This document shows, one piece after another, positions 21,179-32,441 of a DNA stretch of 64,000 nt (its first letter is position 1; each line of letters begins with the position of its first letter). A program made the translations under genes and the position numbers. Under the pieces are notes generated by a model. The model was not told the DNA's origin and made no database searches. It saw only the letters and a program-made list of their open reading frames with translations. The stretch lies in contig NC_049991.1 of assembly GCF_000003815.2 (NCBI RefSeq), positions 21,422,926 to 21,486,925 of the forward strand, read 5' to 3'. This stretch comes from Branchiostoma floridae (lineage: Eukaryota > Chordata > Leptocardii > Amphioxiformes > Branchiostomatidae).

Positions 21179-23093
21179 TACGCAATAGGACGTATAGAAG
21201 GGCTCTTAGAAGGGTTTGGTTAAATTGACCGATCCATGCATCCATGCATGCATCCATGCAAACCAAACGAAGGGTTGAAAGACCCGCTTCTTCCGTCTAG
21301 CACCGGCAAAAATAGTCAACAGTCTTATGTATGAATCTCCTCACTTCATATGGTAGCAGTGCCACCTTACAGATTTCAACAGTACTGCAGGTACCAATAC
21401 TCTGAGTGCAAACCTTGATGAAATATGTCGATTTGGTTTTAACTTCACTGAGAACTATCAAATCAATGTAAAGATAGACTCCCTGGGTGGTGGTAATGGT
21501 TTTGCTCAACGCCAAAAAGGCTAACATCTATATTCTATTTTACCGGTAACCTCAAATTAGTTCCATTAGTGTCAAAATATTGACATTTGACGTGTGCGAG
21601 ACAGATCCCAGGTCAGTACCATAACAGCCTCCCTACGTCAGTCGATACGTTCCACCAGAAATAGGCCTCTAATTTGGTGACCTGCCGAACTCGCGGGCCG
21701 GGAGAAAATGTCAATATTTACTCTGATTTCTTCGGGGGTAATCCAAGCTGTTGTGACCTCGGCTGGGAAAAATGGGAAGAATTTTGTAGTGTTTCCAAGA
21801 ACGTGTAAGAACGTTTTCACCCTTCCCAATACTCTTTTTAATCTCCAAGCAGATCCTTCGGTAGCATAAGATGGTATCAAAAGCTGGCAGAGGAGTGAAG
21901 CCGGCTTAGATCACAGTACTGACTTATGTTGTGTCTTGAAAAGTGGGTAAGGAATTTAGAAAGGTCTTGAATTGTAGGCTTGTGTCGGCATTCCAGGTCC
22001 TTACATGGACACAGTCGAACCGGAGGTCAGAGGTCACAGGAACTTCTTAAGTTAAAGACTTCTGCTGTGACTCAAGATCTACACTGGTCTTACAAGGAAC
22101 TAGACAAGGCATGGATAATGTCTTATATGCCTGGAGACACAGCTAGCCTTCTCCCTGTGGCTTAACCCTGTAACCAAGACATATTTGGAGCCAAAAGGCA
22201 AGAAGGCCAACTAATGCTGACTCAAGGACCATCACAAGGGCTCAAGAATTTTAATTTCAGTTCCAAGGAAATAATCAAAATATTGCTGACTCAACAAGTA
22301 TTGTTTCACATGAAAATGGACATAGCTAGCTAAATTTTTATATATAGTATCAATAAAAAGCATTTGTTTTCATCTAAAGAAAGAATTCATCAATAACGTT
22401 ACAGGCAAAACTGTTACAAAACAAGCACCTATCAGTGAGGGGGGAGGGGGGCATTGACCTTGCTCATGAACTCCTCCACCTTGTAAACCAATATTTCCTC
22501 CCAACACTGACAAGAACCAAGGCCCCTTAGGTCTGCCGATGTGTCAGACAGAAACACCGGAAGGGCAAAAGTTGAGCAGACAAAACTGAAATAAACAGTC
22601 TGAGTTCGCATCCTGGACTAACCTTCTCAACAATCAGCTCACTGTCAAGGTCACAATGTTGTACCAAATAACTGGACAAGTAACGATAACAATAACAATT
22701 CTCTGGGTTTCCCAAGTAAACCAAATTTTTGTTTTCAAACCCTCCATTGCAGTTTCTCACTAACTGCTCAAGTCATTCTACCCCATCCTGGCTTGCAATA
22801 TATACTGACCTGCTAGAGGTCTCTCTTTACTGCATCACACCTGTCATATGAACTGTCCTGGCATGATCTCAGATCTTTGGAGTGAAAATCTGAGATCAAA
22901 CTTATCTAAGATATCAAATTTTACAAAAAAGGACTCTTATAACGTCTACTGATATATACTTACGTTTGTTCGAAAATGATTAAGAGAAAATCAGTTCACA
23001 CAAATGTAGGTTTGAAAATGCTTCAAGTTCTTGGTATGTGAAATCAACATATTTAGAAGTTAACTTGAAAGTTCATCTGTGTTGGTAGAAGTC
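21179..23093. other. intron, no supported element
   Basis: Unremarkable AT-rich sequence. A short CCATGCAT-type direct repeat at 21233-21262 was the only structure noted. Open frames lack splice signals or motifs. Confidence 0.5.
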
Positions 23094-23440
23094 CAGGGTT
23101 CTAGCTAGTGCATTTTGGCATAGTGGGCCCCTACGCTAAAATTTGTGACCACTACGCTAAAATATGGGTCACTACACTAATTTTTCACTTGAGTGTAGTG
23201 GTGCTTTGCTATCATTTGCTTGTTCAATAATGTCTAATCAATGTCTGAACAATAAAATATGATGATATGCCATTCAAAACTGACCAAAAAATCCTTCAAA
23301 TTACTTAACTTTTAACTCTACATTGTCAACATCTCACCGCGGAGGGGCCAAGACCCCCCTTCCACACCAATCTCCTGATTGGTCGCTTAGCTACCATACC
23401 ATTCCCACTACGCTAAATTGAAATCCTGGCTAGAACCCTG
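23094..23440. mobile_element. CAGGGTTCTAGC-ended MITE, 347 bp
   Basis: The ends CAGGGTTCTAGC and GGCTAGAACCCTG are flanked by AAGTC on both sides (23089-23093, 23441-23445), a 5-bp duplication. Internal (C)TACGCTAAAAT motifs are repeated near both ends. No transposase frame. Confidence 0.85.
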
Positions 23441-23449
23441 AAGTCATTC

Positions 23450-23678
23450 TTGAAATAGTTGAACTGTAATTTTCAACAACAAAATTGGACTCACCCAAGA
23501 CTTCATAGACTTCCTGCAACCTATGATCCACTGCTTACTGAGTCACATGTTCTATCTGCATAACGTGACGTCATGACAGCAGTGGATTGTTCATTCCTTG
23601 ACAAAGACTGATGCAGTGCAGTCGAAAATTTGGGTGAGTCCAATTTTGGTGTTGGAAATTACAGTTCAACTATTTCAA
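23450..23678. mobile_element. palindromic MITE with ~50-bp inverted repeats
   Basis: The left arm TTGAAATAGTTGAACTGTAA ... AAATTGGACTCACCCAAG mirrors the right arm TTGGGTGAGTCCAATTTTGG ... CAACTATTTCAA. The centre contains GTGACGTCATGACAGCAGTGG. It sits ten bases from the preceding MITE. Confidence 0.85.
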
Positions 23679-23984
23679 GGATATTTAGAAGTTTCCACTG
23701 TGTAAGCTAAGGGTGACTGACATGTTTGAGTGACTGAACAGGCAAACTTTAAGAACCCCGGTAACGGTGCGACAAGTTTGAAGTACTGCTATGTGGAAAG
23801 GACACAAACTCTGTTCTGACAGGGCAGCAACCCTGCAGTGCCAACTAACATCTGACAGGGTGCTCAGAGAATTTGTTGAATAAAAAAGTTATCTTATTTT
23901 TTTTTCCTTTTTGTGTATTTTTGTTGTAGTTTCAGTCGTACATTTAAATTTCAAATTAGATTCCAATGGCATCAAACGTCTATA

Positions 23985-24420
23985 CAAATCAAGTCAAGGT
24001 CATATTAAGATCACAGTTAGATTTCAGTGTCACAGTGAGATCAGCAAGATCACAGCAAGATACAAAGAGATCACAATGAGATTACAGTGAGATTTTAGCA
24101 AGATCACAGCAAGATTACAGCGAGATCACAAGAACATTGCAGTGAGATCACTATGAGACCTATCTTGATCACTATCTTGTGGTGAGATTATAGCAAGTCC
24201 CAACAAGATTCCAGTGGGATCACAGCAAGATCACAGCGAGATTGCAGTGAGATTACAGTTAGATCACAGCAAGATCACAATGAGATTGTAGCGAGATTCC
24301 AGTGGGATGACAGCAAGATCACAACAAGATTGCAATGAGATCACAGTAAGTCTCCAGTCGTATCACAGTGAGATCAAAACGAGATCGAAGTGAGATTGCA
24401 GCTAGATCACAGTGAGAACG
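23985..24420. repeat. degenerate short tandem repeat, AGATCACAGYGAGATTACAGC
   Basis: About 430 bp of alternating AGATCACAG, GAGATTACAG and CAAGATCACA words with a basic step near 10-11 bp and higher-order steps near 20-40 bp. Diverged, so not a recent microsatellite. No reading frame. Confidence 0.85.
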
Positions 24421-24616
24421 CCATCTATAGTGGCCTGGAGGCCAAAAGCTGCATGTTTCCATTGGCCTTGTCACTGGGAGCCTAACAATCACCCTGATTA
24501 AGTCAGAAATAATTGGAGTATTTGTCTGCAGGCATCACACGCTGACAGGTAGGTATGTGGGATTTACGACGAGTGCAACCACAGCAACACAGGGAGGACA
24601 ATGGGCTAAAGGATAG

Positions 24617-25139
24617 CAGGGCTAGAAATACTGTAAAAGTAATTAATTTTGCGGGATTTATTTTCACAGTAGCAGGAAAAAGGGCTTTTCACGGTGGTTT
24701 TAAGTTCGCGGTAGCATCATGCACTGTAGTTTCTTATTGTCATGGAAAAATGTTTGAGGTGGTTTTAACTTAAGTTCGCGGTGAAGCGGCCACTGCGAAA
24801 GTTTCTGCATTGACAGTACCACTTGCATATACAGGTTAGTGCAGGTACAATTGGAGCTGTGCAGGTATTTCTGGTGTCAGTCTACCTGCACCTAACCTGC
24901 ACTGGTCAATATACTGGGTTTTATACATAAAAGCCATGATGCAGGTGTATGTGGATTGTTATTAGCTGAATTGACTGTTAACACCTATACAGTATAAAGG
25001 CAATGGTTCCTGAACAATTTTAGTATGATCCATACTTTCTAAATTCAGAGTGGTGCAGATAAAATTTGTCTGGTGCAGGTAATTTCCAATGTTACCTGCA
25101 CCAGTGCAGGTATGCAGAAAAAAAGGATTTCGAGCCCTG
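24617..25139. mobile_element. family-B CAGGG MITE with nested TA-flanked element
   Basis: Starts CAGGGCTAGAAAT and ends ATTTCGAGCCCTG, with ACCTGCAC/GTGCAGGT runs as in 9620-9938. Comparison with that copy shows the TA-flanked element at 24631-24816 interrupting GAAATA|CCAC. Confidence 0.82.
24631..24816. mobile_element. CTGTAAA...TTGACAG MITE nested in family B
   Basis: Starts CTGTAAAAGTAATTAATTTT and ends TTTCTGCATTGACAG, flanked by TA on both sides. Internal TTCGCGGT and GGTTTTAA words are shared with 43177-43363 and 49256-49479. The pre-insertion site GAAATACCAC is visible in the sister copy at 9620. Confidence 0.85.
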
Positions 25140-25362
25140 AGGATAGGAGAGACACCTGGGGCTAAACAGGACCGTGATCGGGGATAAAACACCGCGCAGC
25201 ATTCCTGCTGTCGTTCCTGACGGATGCGTGACAAGCTTGTGTCACCCTGTAAGTCTGCAGTCAGCAGAATGTTGGAATTTTGAAGGTCAGAGTACAAAAG
25301 TCAAGGTTACAGCGCAGGGAACTGCATACACTTGAACTACTTTTCTAAACACTGTAGAGGTA

Positions 25363-25585
25363 ACGCTAGTTCACCTTTATCCGCTACCGCGGGGTAACCT
25401 ATATCCGTTGTTTTGAAAACAGGGTATTCATGGATAACAAGTGGACAGACTGTGGTTTGAATTTGCAGTACTTTCACAATATTACAGTTTGATACCAACA
25501 TCATCCCTTGACTTGATATCCCTAAAAACGCTGTTGATAAGAAATACGGATATAGGTAACCCCGCGGATAAAGGTGAACTAGCGT
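25363..25585. mobile_element. GTTCACCTTTATCCGC MITE, best-preserved copy
   Basis: The ends ACGCTAGTTCACCTTTATCC and GGATAAAGGTGAACTAGCGT are flanked by TA. Second-order motifs CCGCGGGGTAACCTATATCC and GGATATAGGTAACCCCGCGG are also inverted, giving ~45-bp arms. Confidence 0.88.
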
Positions 25586-25757
25586 TACATGTAGATTTAG
25601 TTTAACCAGTCACTACTTTGCTTGAAAGATAATTTTCTTCAGTCTAATACCATATGTATGTATCAGTCATGGCATCAAGCATAGGTCAACACAGAAAATA
25701 GAGCCAATAACAAGAATTCCATCGATGGCCATGAAAATACGTAGAACAATGTCATTT

Positions 25758-25886
25758 AAATTTCGGGCAAGTAAAAAGTTGGTTCGGGCAAGTATAGTTT
25801 TTACTATGTACTTGCCCGATGGGACAAATTAGATTTATTAACCTCCTTGGACAAGTCCATTTTAGAAAACTTGTCCAACCCTGCCA
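25758..25886. mobile_element. fragment of the CACTTGCCC MITE family
   Basis: GGGCAAGT and ACTTGCCCGAT words and the end ACTTGTCCAACCCTG match the 6323/26417 family in reverse orientation. One end is missing. Confidence 0.65.
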
Positions 25887-26416
25887 GGTCACCCTGTTTA
25901 TCTGTTTACTCTCCAATTTGAGCCACCATTCAGGCCAGGCATGCCCTGACCTCATGTAGCCATTAAGGGCTGACCCTTACCTTATATGGGCATGATGGGC
26001 TCTCTCTAAAGCCCTTACAACTATGGTGGGCGGGGCACTTTCTTCAGCCAACCAAGATGTCTTAGAAGATTACTTCAAGACATTGCCTCTCTACTGACAC
26101 TTCTGAAAACCTGTCCATAGTGACCACTCAAGAGAATTGGTCACAGTATGAAAGGGTGACCGCTTAATAGACTATATGTATATGACCAGCACTGTGTGTA
26201 TAAAACTTGTGTACAGGTTTGACTATACATGTAACTCGATCCTTGCGCGTTCCACCTGTGCGGATTCCCACCTGAGGATTCCGACCTGCTCACGGGAATC
26301 TTCAGGTTTCTTAAGGAATCTTCCCCCAGCCTGACCTGATACTTCAGGTGTGCCTCAGCATGGCAGTGCATACTTAGGCAAACACAAAGCAGTTACTTGT
26401 TTCTCAGTATCTTGTA

Positions 26417-26716
26417 CAGGGTTGAACAAGTTTTCTAAGCACATAAAAAATGTACTTGCCCGAACCAATTTTTCACTTGCCCAAAATTCAAATGTCACTG
26501 TTACTAGTATATGCATTTTCACTTCCAGCAATGGAATTCTCTGTAGACAATTGCTTGATGTCATGACTGTAAAAAGTAACAAGTATATCAAAATTGCACT
26601 AAAATCAATGGAAAAATCTTACTTGCCCGATCGGACAAGTGGGGTAGGACATGCACTTGCCCGAACAGCACTTTCACTTGCCCTGGACAATAGGGCTAGT
26701 GGACTTGTTTATCCCT
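26417..26716. mobile_element. CACTTGCCC MITE, fuller copy
   Basis: The ends are CAGGGTTGAACAAG and CTTGTTTATCCCTG. About 300 bp is near-identical to 6323-6644, including GCAATGGAATTCTCTGTAGA. Flanks TTGTA and TTATA suggest a 5-bp duplication with one mismatch. The open frame shared by both copies (SNKYIKIALKSMEKSYLP) follows from this identity and is not evidence of a gene. Confidence 0.82.
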
Positions 26717-28680
26717 GTTATATGCCAATGTCTGGGGTGACCTAAGGTCACAAGATATGATAATAAAATTCCATTCATTCATTTATTTATCCATCCACTC
26801 ATTTTTTTCCTTATCCAACAAAACGTACCAGTACATATTTTGTTGATTTTATCAATTAGTTACGGGAATTCAAACAATGCATGTATACAAAGTAATAAGT
26901 TTCACAGCAACCTTCATTTTAACTCAATGTAATCTGTATCTCCATTATATTTCATCTACCCCTTTAATACCTCCCTCATGACCTCAATGAAAAATGGCCT
27001 GCCAATTTGAGCTGCTTATGAATAAACAAAGGTTCAAACAAACAAACAAATTTCCTATAAACAAAAAGTAGAAAAAAGGTCTAACAGAAAACAATTGTTT
27101 CAGAAAAATGAAAAAAAAATATATCATTGATGTGGTTGAAAACTACTTCCTACAATTTTTCTCTATTTCAATATTCTGTCACCCCCAAATTTTGCCTAAG
27201 ATGGAACAGTCCGAAGGAAGCGAGCCAAGACTTCTCATGTCTTAAAAACAGTTGTCCTTTAGCTGATGTCTTGGCACAGCTGTTAGCGTGACCAGAAAAA
27301 ACACACTTAACGTACGACTCAAGACGCAACTTCTTATAAGGACAATTGTCAGGCAAGACCTGTGCCAAAAGTCTTAAGTCTTAGCAACACCAGGCACTTT
27401 CTCTTTCTGCACATACATACTGCAATCCCCTAAAGACATAAAGAGTTTATTCCAGATAAACCTTTTTTTTTTCAGAGTTTACTCAGTGCAAGGCCAAGAG
27501 ATAACTTCTACGTACTGGGCTAAAATGTGGAGCTGAAACAGCATTTCTTCCCTGAGCCAGAAACAATTCACAAGACAATAGCAAGTAGTCCGTGTAACGC
27601 AAACCCTGCTGTCCAGGGCTGTAATTGACCCCTTCCTTCTAGGGGGCCGGCGGATGTTGGGCAAGCTGCTATAAGTGAGATTTAATCAGGCTAAGTAGCA
27701 AGCTCCATTAAATATTTCACTGAGAAAGAGGACTGATCCAACTACACAAGCAGGGGTTCTGTAGGGTGCACAGAAATATTTGCAAACAGATAATAATGTT
27801 GTAGGATGGATATGTCCATTCCAAAGTTGAAGAAGATGTGAAAGATCAAAAATGAAGAATCCGTTATTCAGTAAACCATACTCTGTGTGTAAGTTGCCCC
27901 TCTGAGACTTAGTGCTCCAGTAGACGAGAGGGTGGAGAAGGGATTGCACACTCCTCCTTCACCATAAAAAGTCATGTGTAGGTCAGGCAAACAGGTAAAA
28001 ATGCCTGTCTGCCTGCTCATCTGTCCAATCGACAGGAGAATCCAAAAAAGAAACCCTGTGTGTTCAATCATTTGTTCAACCTTCCTGACCACTTAGATTC
28101 CATGATCAGTGCAAACGTTTTCCCAACTTTTTTTTTTGCTCGCATCAGTTTTGGAAAGCCCAGAAGACGCCATCCATATAATCAAATCTGTATAGCCTAA
28201 CTTCTCAGAACCAGTAGGACAATGAGCCTTTCTCAAAATAGTCACAAAAGCAGAAAGAAACCCCCGGATTTAAGGAGCTCCAGATTTTGAGACGTGCGTC
28301 ACAGTCTCTTAAGGAACGTCAGAAGACTTTATCGTCTCCTTACCCTCCAGACCTGGAGACACTTCTTAAGGAGGCAGTAAATCTTAAAGATTAAGAAACT
28401 GGAAACCTGAGAGAGTGTCTAAGGAACAGCAGCTGGGGCTCAGGCCCAAAACCTTCAACCTGCCCGATGGACGCCTGCCAAACTCACGTCAAGGACTCTG
28501 AGGAAATGTCACGAGTCTTAGACGTCCATTACACCAGATTCGTCTTAAGACCTGCATGTTTCTTGAAGCAATCACAAGACTTGAGGGATAAGGCGCGTGG
28601 AAGAATGTCAACACTTGCAAGGACACAGTCAACAAAGTTGCTAATCTTATGATCATATGATGATACACAAAAGGTCCCTC
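26717..28680. other. intron with a retroelement tail and a dispersed 100-bp repeat
   Basis: Contains the CTCAATGAAAAATGGCCTGC ... AAACAAACAAACAAA tail (26960-27055) and the CTGCTGTCC repeat (27589-27694). Otherwise no supported features. Confidence 0.6.
27589..27694 (+). repeat. dispersed repeat, CTGCTGTCCAGGGCTGTAA type, copy 1
   Basis: About 105 bp from CGTGTAACGCAAACCCTGCT to GAGATTTAATCAGGCTAAG. Copies are at 40506-40608 (opposite strand), 52404-52514 and 53098-53196. The shared core GGCGGATGTTGG...GCTGCTATAAGCGAGAT suggests a retroelement or MITE fragment of unknown class. Confidence 0.8.
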
Positions 28681-28689
28681 CCGACGTCT

Positions 28690-28975
28690 GCTTGGAGACT
28701 AGGTATTGACTTATTGTGGCTCTGCGCAAGAAATAGAACATGTTCTTACTTCTTCCCTACGTCTGACTGGGTGTAGAGCATTGTGACCTTATGCAAGGAA
28801 TGATTACACACGTTCCTCACTACATCTTCTTGGAGACTAAGTATTGACTTATTGTGGCTCTGCGCAAGAAATAGAACATGTTCTTACTTCTTCCCTACGT
28901 CTGACTGGGTGTAGAGCATTGTGACCTTGTGCCAGGAATGATTACACGGGTTCCTCACTACATCTGCTTGGAGAC
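28690..28975. repeat. ~150-bp direct duplication leading into the 49-bp minisatellite
   Basis: The phrase GGAGACTAGGTATTGACTTA ... GATTACAC..GTTCCTCACTACATC occurs twice (near 28695 and 28833) and once more in part. It already contains the TACATCTGCTTGGAGAC words that become the 49-bp unit to the right. Confidence 0.85.
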
Positions 28976-30670
28976 CCTGGGCCAGGACTGGTTATAGGTA
29001 GGTTATACAGTACAGGTTCCTCCTCACATCTGCTTGAAGACCCTGTACAGATTATATAGTGCAGGTTTGGCCCATAATTATACAGTGTGGGTTCCTCCCT
29101 ACATCTGCTTGGAGACCCAGTACAGATTACACAGTGCAGGTTCCTCCCTACGTCTGCTTGGAGACCCTGTACAGATTATACAGTGCAGGTTCCTCCCTAC
29201 ATCTGCTTGGAGACCCAGTACAGATTACACAGTGCAGGTTCCTCCCTACATCTGCTTGGAGACCCAGTACAGATTACACAGTGCAGGTTCCTCCCTACAT
29301 CTGCTTGGAGACCCTGTACAGATTATACAGTGCAGGTTCCTTCCTACATCTGCTTGGAGACCCTGTACAGATTACACAGTGCAGGTTTGCCCCATAATTA
29401 TACAGTGCAGGTTCCTCTCTACATCTGCTTGGAGACCCTGTACAGATTACACAGTGCAGGTTCCTCCCTACATCTGCTTGGAGACCCTGTACAGATTACA
29501 CAGTGCAGGTTGCCCCATACATCTGCTTGGAGACCCTGTACAGATTACACAGTGCAGGTTCCTCCCTACATCTGCTTGGAGACCCTGTACAGATTACACA
29601 GTGCAGGTTCCTCCCTACATCTGCTTGGAGACCCTGTACAGATTACACAGTGCGGGTTCCTCCCTACATCTGCTTGGAGACCCTGTACAGATTACACAGT
29701 GCAGGTTCCTCCCTACGTCTGCTTGGAGACCCTGTACAGATTACGCAGTGCAGGTTCCTCCCTACGTCTGCTTGGAGACCCTGTACAGATTACACAGTGC
29801 AGGTTCCTCCCTACATCTGCTTGGAGACCCTGTACAGATTACACAGTGCGGGTTCCTCCCTACATCTGCTTGGAGACCCTGTACAGATTACACAGTGCAG
29901 GTTCCTCCCTACATCTGCTTGGAGACCCTGTACAGATTACTCAGTGCAGGTTTGCCCCATAATTATACAGTGCAGGTTCCTCCCTACATCTGCTTGGAGA
30001 CCCTGTACAGATTACACAGTGCGGGTTCCTCCCTACATCTGCTTGGAGACCCTGTACAGATTACACAGTGCAGGTTCCTCCCTACATCTGCTTGGAGACC
30101 CTGTACAGATTACTCAGTGCAGGTTTGCCCCATAATTACACAGTGCAGGTTCCTCCCTACATCTGCTTGGAGACCCTGTACAGATTACACAGTGCGGGTT
30201 CCTCCCTACATCTGCTTGGAGACCCTGTACAGATTACACAGTGCAGGTTCCTCCCTACATCTGCTTGGAGACCCTGTACAGATTACTCAGTGCAGGTTTG
30301 CCCCATAATTATACAGTGCAGGTTCCTCCTTACATCTGCTTGGAGACCCTGTACAGATTACACAGTGCAGGTTTGCCCCATAATTATACAGTGCAGGTTC
30401 CTCCTTACATCTGCTTGGAGACCCTGTACAGATTACACAGTGCAGGTTCCTCACTACATCTGCTTGGAGACCCTGTACAGATTACACAGTGCAGGTTCCA
30501 CCCTACATCTGCTTGGAGACCCAGTACAGATTATGCAGTGCAGGTTCCTCCCTACATCTGCTTGGAGACCCTGTACAGATTACACAGTGCAGGTTTGGTC
30601 CATAATTATACAGTGCAGGTTCCTCCCTACATCTGCTTGGAGACTGTACAGATTACACACTGATTACACG
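28976..30670. repeat. 49-bp minisatellite, about 30 copies
   Basis: The unit reads TACATCTGCTTGGAGACCCT then GTACAGATTACACAGTGCAG then GTTCCTCCC (49 bp). Some units are replaced by a shorter variant carrying TTTGCCCCATAATTATACAG. Because 49 is not a multiple of three and the unit has no stop in three frames, all plus-strand frames stay open for hundreds of codons. These frames lack splice or codon signals of a gene and are best treated as non-coding. Confidence 0.95.
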
Positions 30671-30884
30671 CTAAAATGCACTAGCTAGAACCCTGCAAAG
30701 TGCAGGTTTGGTCCATGGTTCAGGCTCACATTTCTGGGCCCTGGGCCAGCTGATCAGCCCTGATTAGAGAGAGCACAGGACAGTTGGCATGTGGCCATAC
30801 AGGACAGGGTGGTATCACTCACCACTAACTGCACTGACTCACTCTGGATGGGATCCAACCTATTCCACAGTCTTATGCTCGCCT

Positions 30885-31345
30885 TGTAAGTTGTAGTACG
30901 GCCCCTGAGTGAGTAATGAGGCTGTTGCAAGGTGCTTGAGGTACCTCTTCAAACCTTAGACCCCGGTTTACCTCGAATGTAGTTTGAGCTGCTTATTTTA
31001 TTGCATTATATTGTATTGTTTTTTGCTATGAATTTTTGTATGTTAGTCCACATTTTTGTAGGTTCTGCCACTACCAGCCCTAGCTGCCTAGGCCGACCCT
31101 TGTAATGACTTGTATCATCGTCAATGAAGAAAGAAAGAAAGAAAGAGCCACAAAGCCATCTTAGCTGTATACTATAACTATGAACTATAAGGCCCACTTT
31201 CCATTAAACGAAACTTCTTATGCTTATGTTGCCTTGCCTTTCCGTAATGAGGCTGTTGCAAGGTGCTTGAGGTACCCCCTCAAACCTTCTGAATGTACTA
31301 TGTAGTCTGAACCACAAACCACTTCAGCTGTGTACGGCCCACTTT
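30885..31345. repeat. ~340-bp-spaced direct duplication
   Basis: GTAATGAGGCTGTTGCAAGG ... TACCYCYTCAAACCTT occurs at about 30916 and 31246; GGCCCACTTTCC follows or precedes it at 31191 and 31327. A diverged segmental duplication, with a GAAA microsatellite at 31128-31147. Confidence 0.8.
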
Positions 31346-31528
31346 CCTCTAAACAATTGCCGCTGGGCTATCATACAGTGAAGACATTAAAAAGCTTAGT
31401 CTGACATAATGCTATTTACCAACACAGGTGAACTTTCATGCTAAAGTTTCCTTGCCGTTTCAGTAGCAGGCTATATTTTTACCAGGACAATGTTAGCCCT
31501 TCCTCTAAATAAGTTTAACATGCACAAG

Positions 31529-31778
31529 TAGGGTTGTAGCCAGCACCCGTCCTTCCGTCCTTTGACGGAATTTTGTAACTGGGGCTGGAAAAAAAATTTG
31601 CCCATTCCGTCCTCTGTGAGCAAAATCTAACCCTCAAAATGCAGGAAATAGCATTTCAGAGGGTCTAGATTTCAAAATTTTCCTTGGGAGCATGCCCCCG
31701 GACCCCCCTGGGAACTCTGTGCCAAAGCCATTAAAAATCGAGGGGACGGAAAATGATTTTTGGCTGGCTACAACCATG
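31529..31778. mobile_element. hAT-like MITE, GGTTGTAGCCAGC ends, 8-bp duplication
   Basis: Starts TAGGGTTGTAGCCAGCACCC and ends GGCTGGCTACAACCATG, flanked by TGCACAAG on both sides (31521-31528, 31779-31786). The interior has the AAAATGCAGGAAATAGCATT module and GCATGCCCCCGGACCCCCC. A sister copy is at 35329-35670. Confidence 0.88.
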
Positions 31779-32441
31779 TGCACAAGGCACCTAATCTAAC
31801 ACGGGACCCCTTCTTCAGAAAAGAGTTTGTATGGAAAGTTGGTGTATGAATGTACCTTTGTTGGTACACACAGTCCCAGGGACTGAATATCATAGCATCA
31901 TATCCAAGTTTTCCTCCTAGCTCATCATGTCTTCTTGCACAATTCCTACCATAAATATCTGAAATATCTGTCACATAATAATCTTTATGTGACAGTTTTA
32001 TTCATATTAAGATTCTTAAATAAATAAAACATCATTCCATATACGTATCAGATTTTAATGTGTGCATCATAAAAAAAATATGTCAAGCTTTTTATGTACT
32101 GGCAGTGATTGTAAGTCATACATACATAATTTTGCCTCTGGCTGCAAGGTGTATTTTCCGAATAAAATTTCCAACTTTAGGCTTTGAGTCATTACAACTT
32201 TACAGGGCTCCACTGCAAAGCAGTGTAAACCAATGAGTGGACCAACCTGGGTAAAAATGACAGAAATAAAATTAAAAATTAAAAAAACTTTAAAAGGATC
32301 TGAGGACAGATCGAAAGCTTGTTGGCAAGCACTTTATTTTGGTGTACCGTTACAAAGTTTACAATTGTAGCATAAAGTTTTCAAGTTTCCAAACCAACAA
32401 AATACCTTGGCGTGGCCTGAGCTAGAGTTTCTGGTGGATTA
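31779..32441. other. intron, no supported element
   Basis: AT-rich. The phrases GAAAGCTTGTTGGCAAGCACTTTATTTTG (32312-32342) and GCATAAAGTTTTC are shared with 39770-39835, pointing to an unclassified dispersed repeat. Confidence 0.5.

Noticed and set aside
29034-30308. 424-codon plus-strand open frame with repeated ICLETLYRLHSAG-like peptides
   Set aside because: It lies wholly in the 49-bp minisatellite; all three frames are equally open, so this is a by-product of the unit, not a protein repeat.
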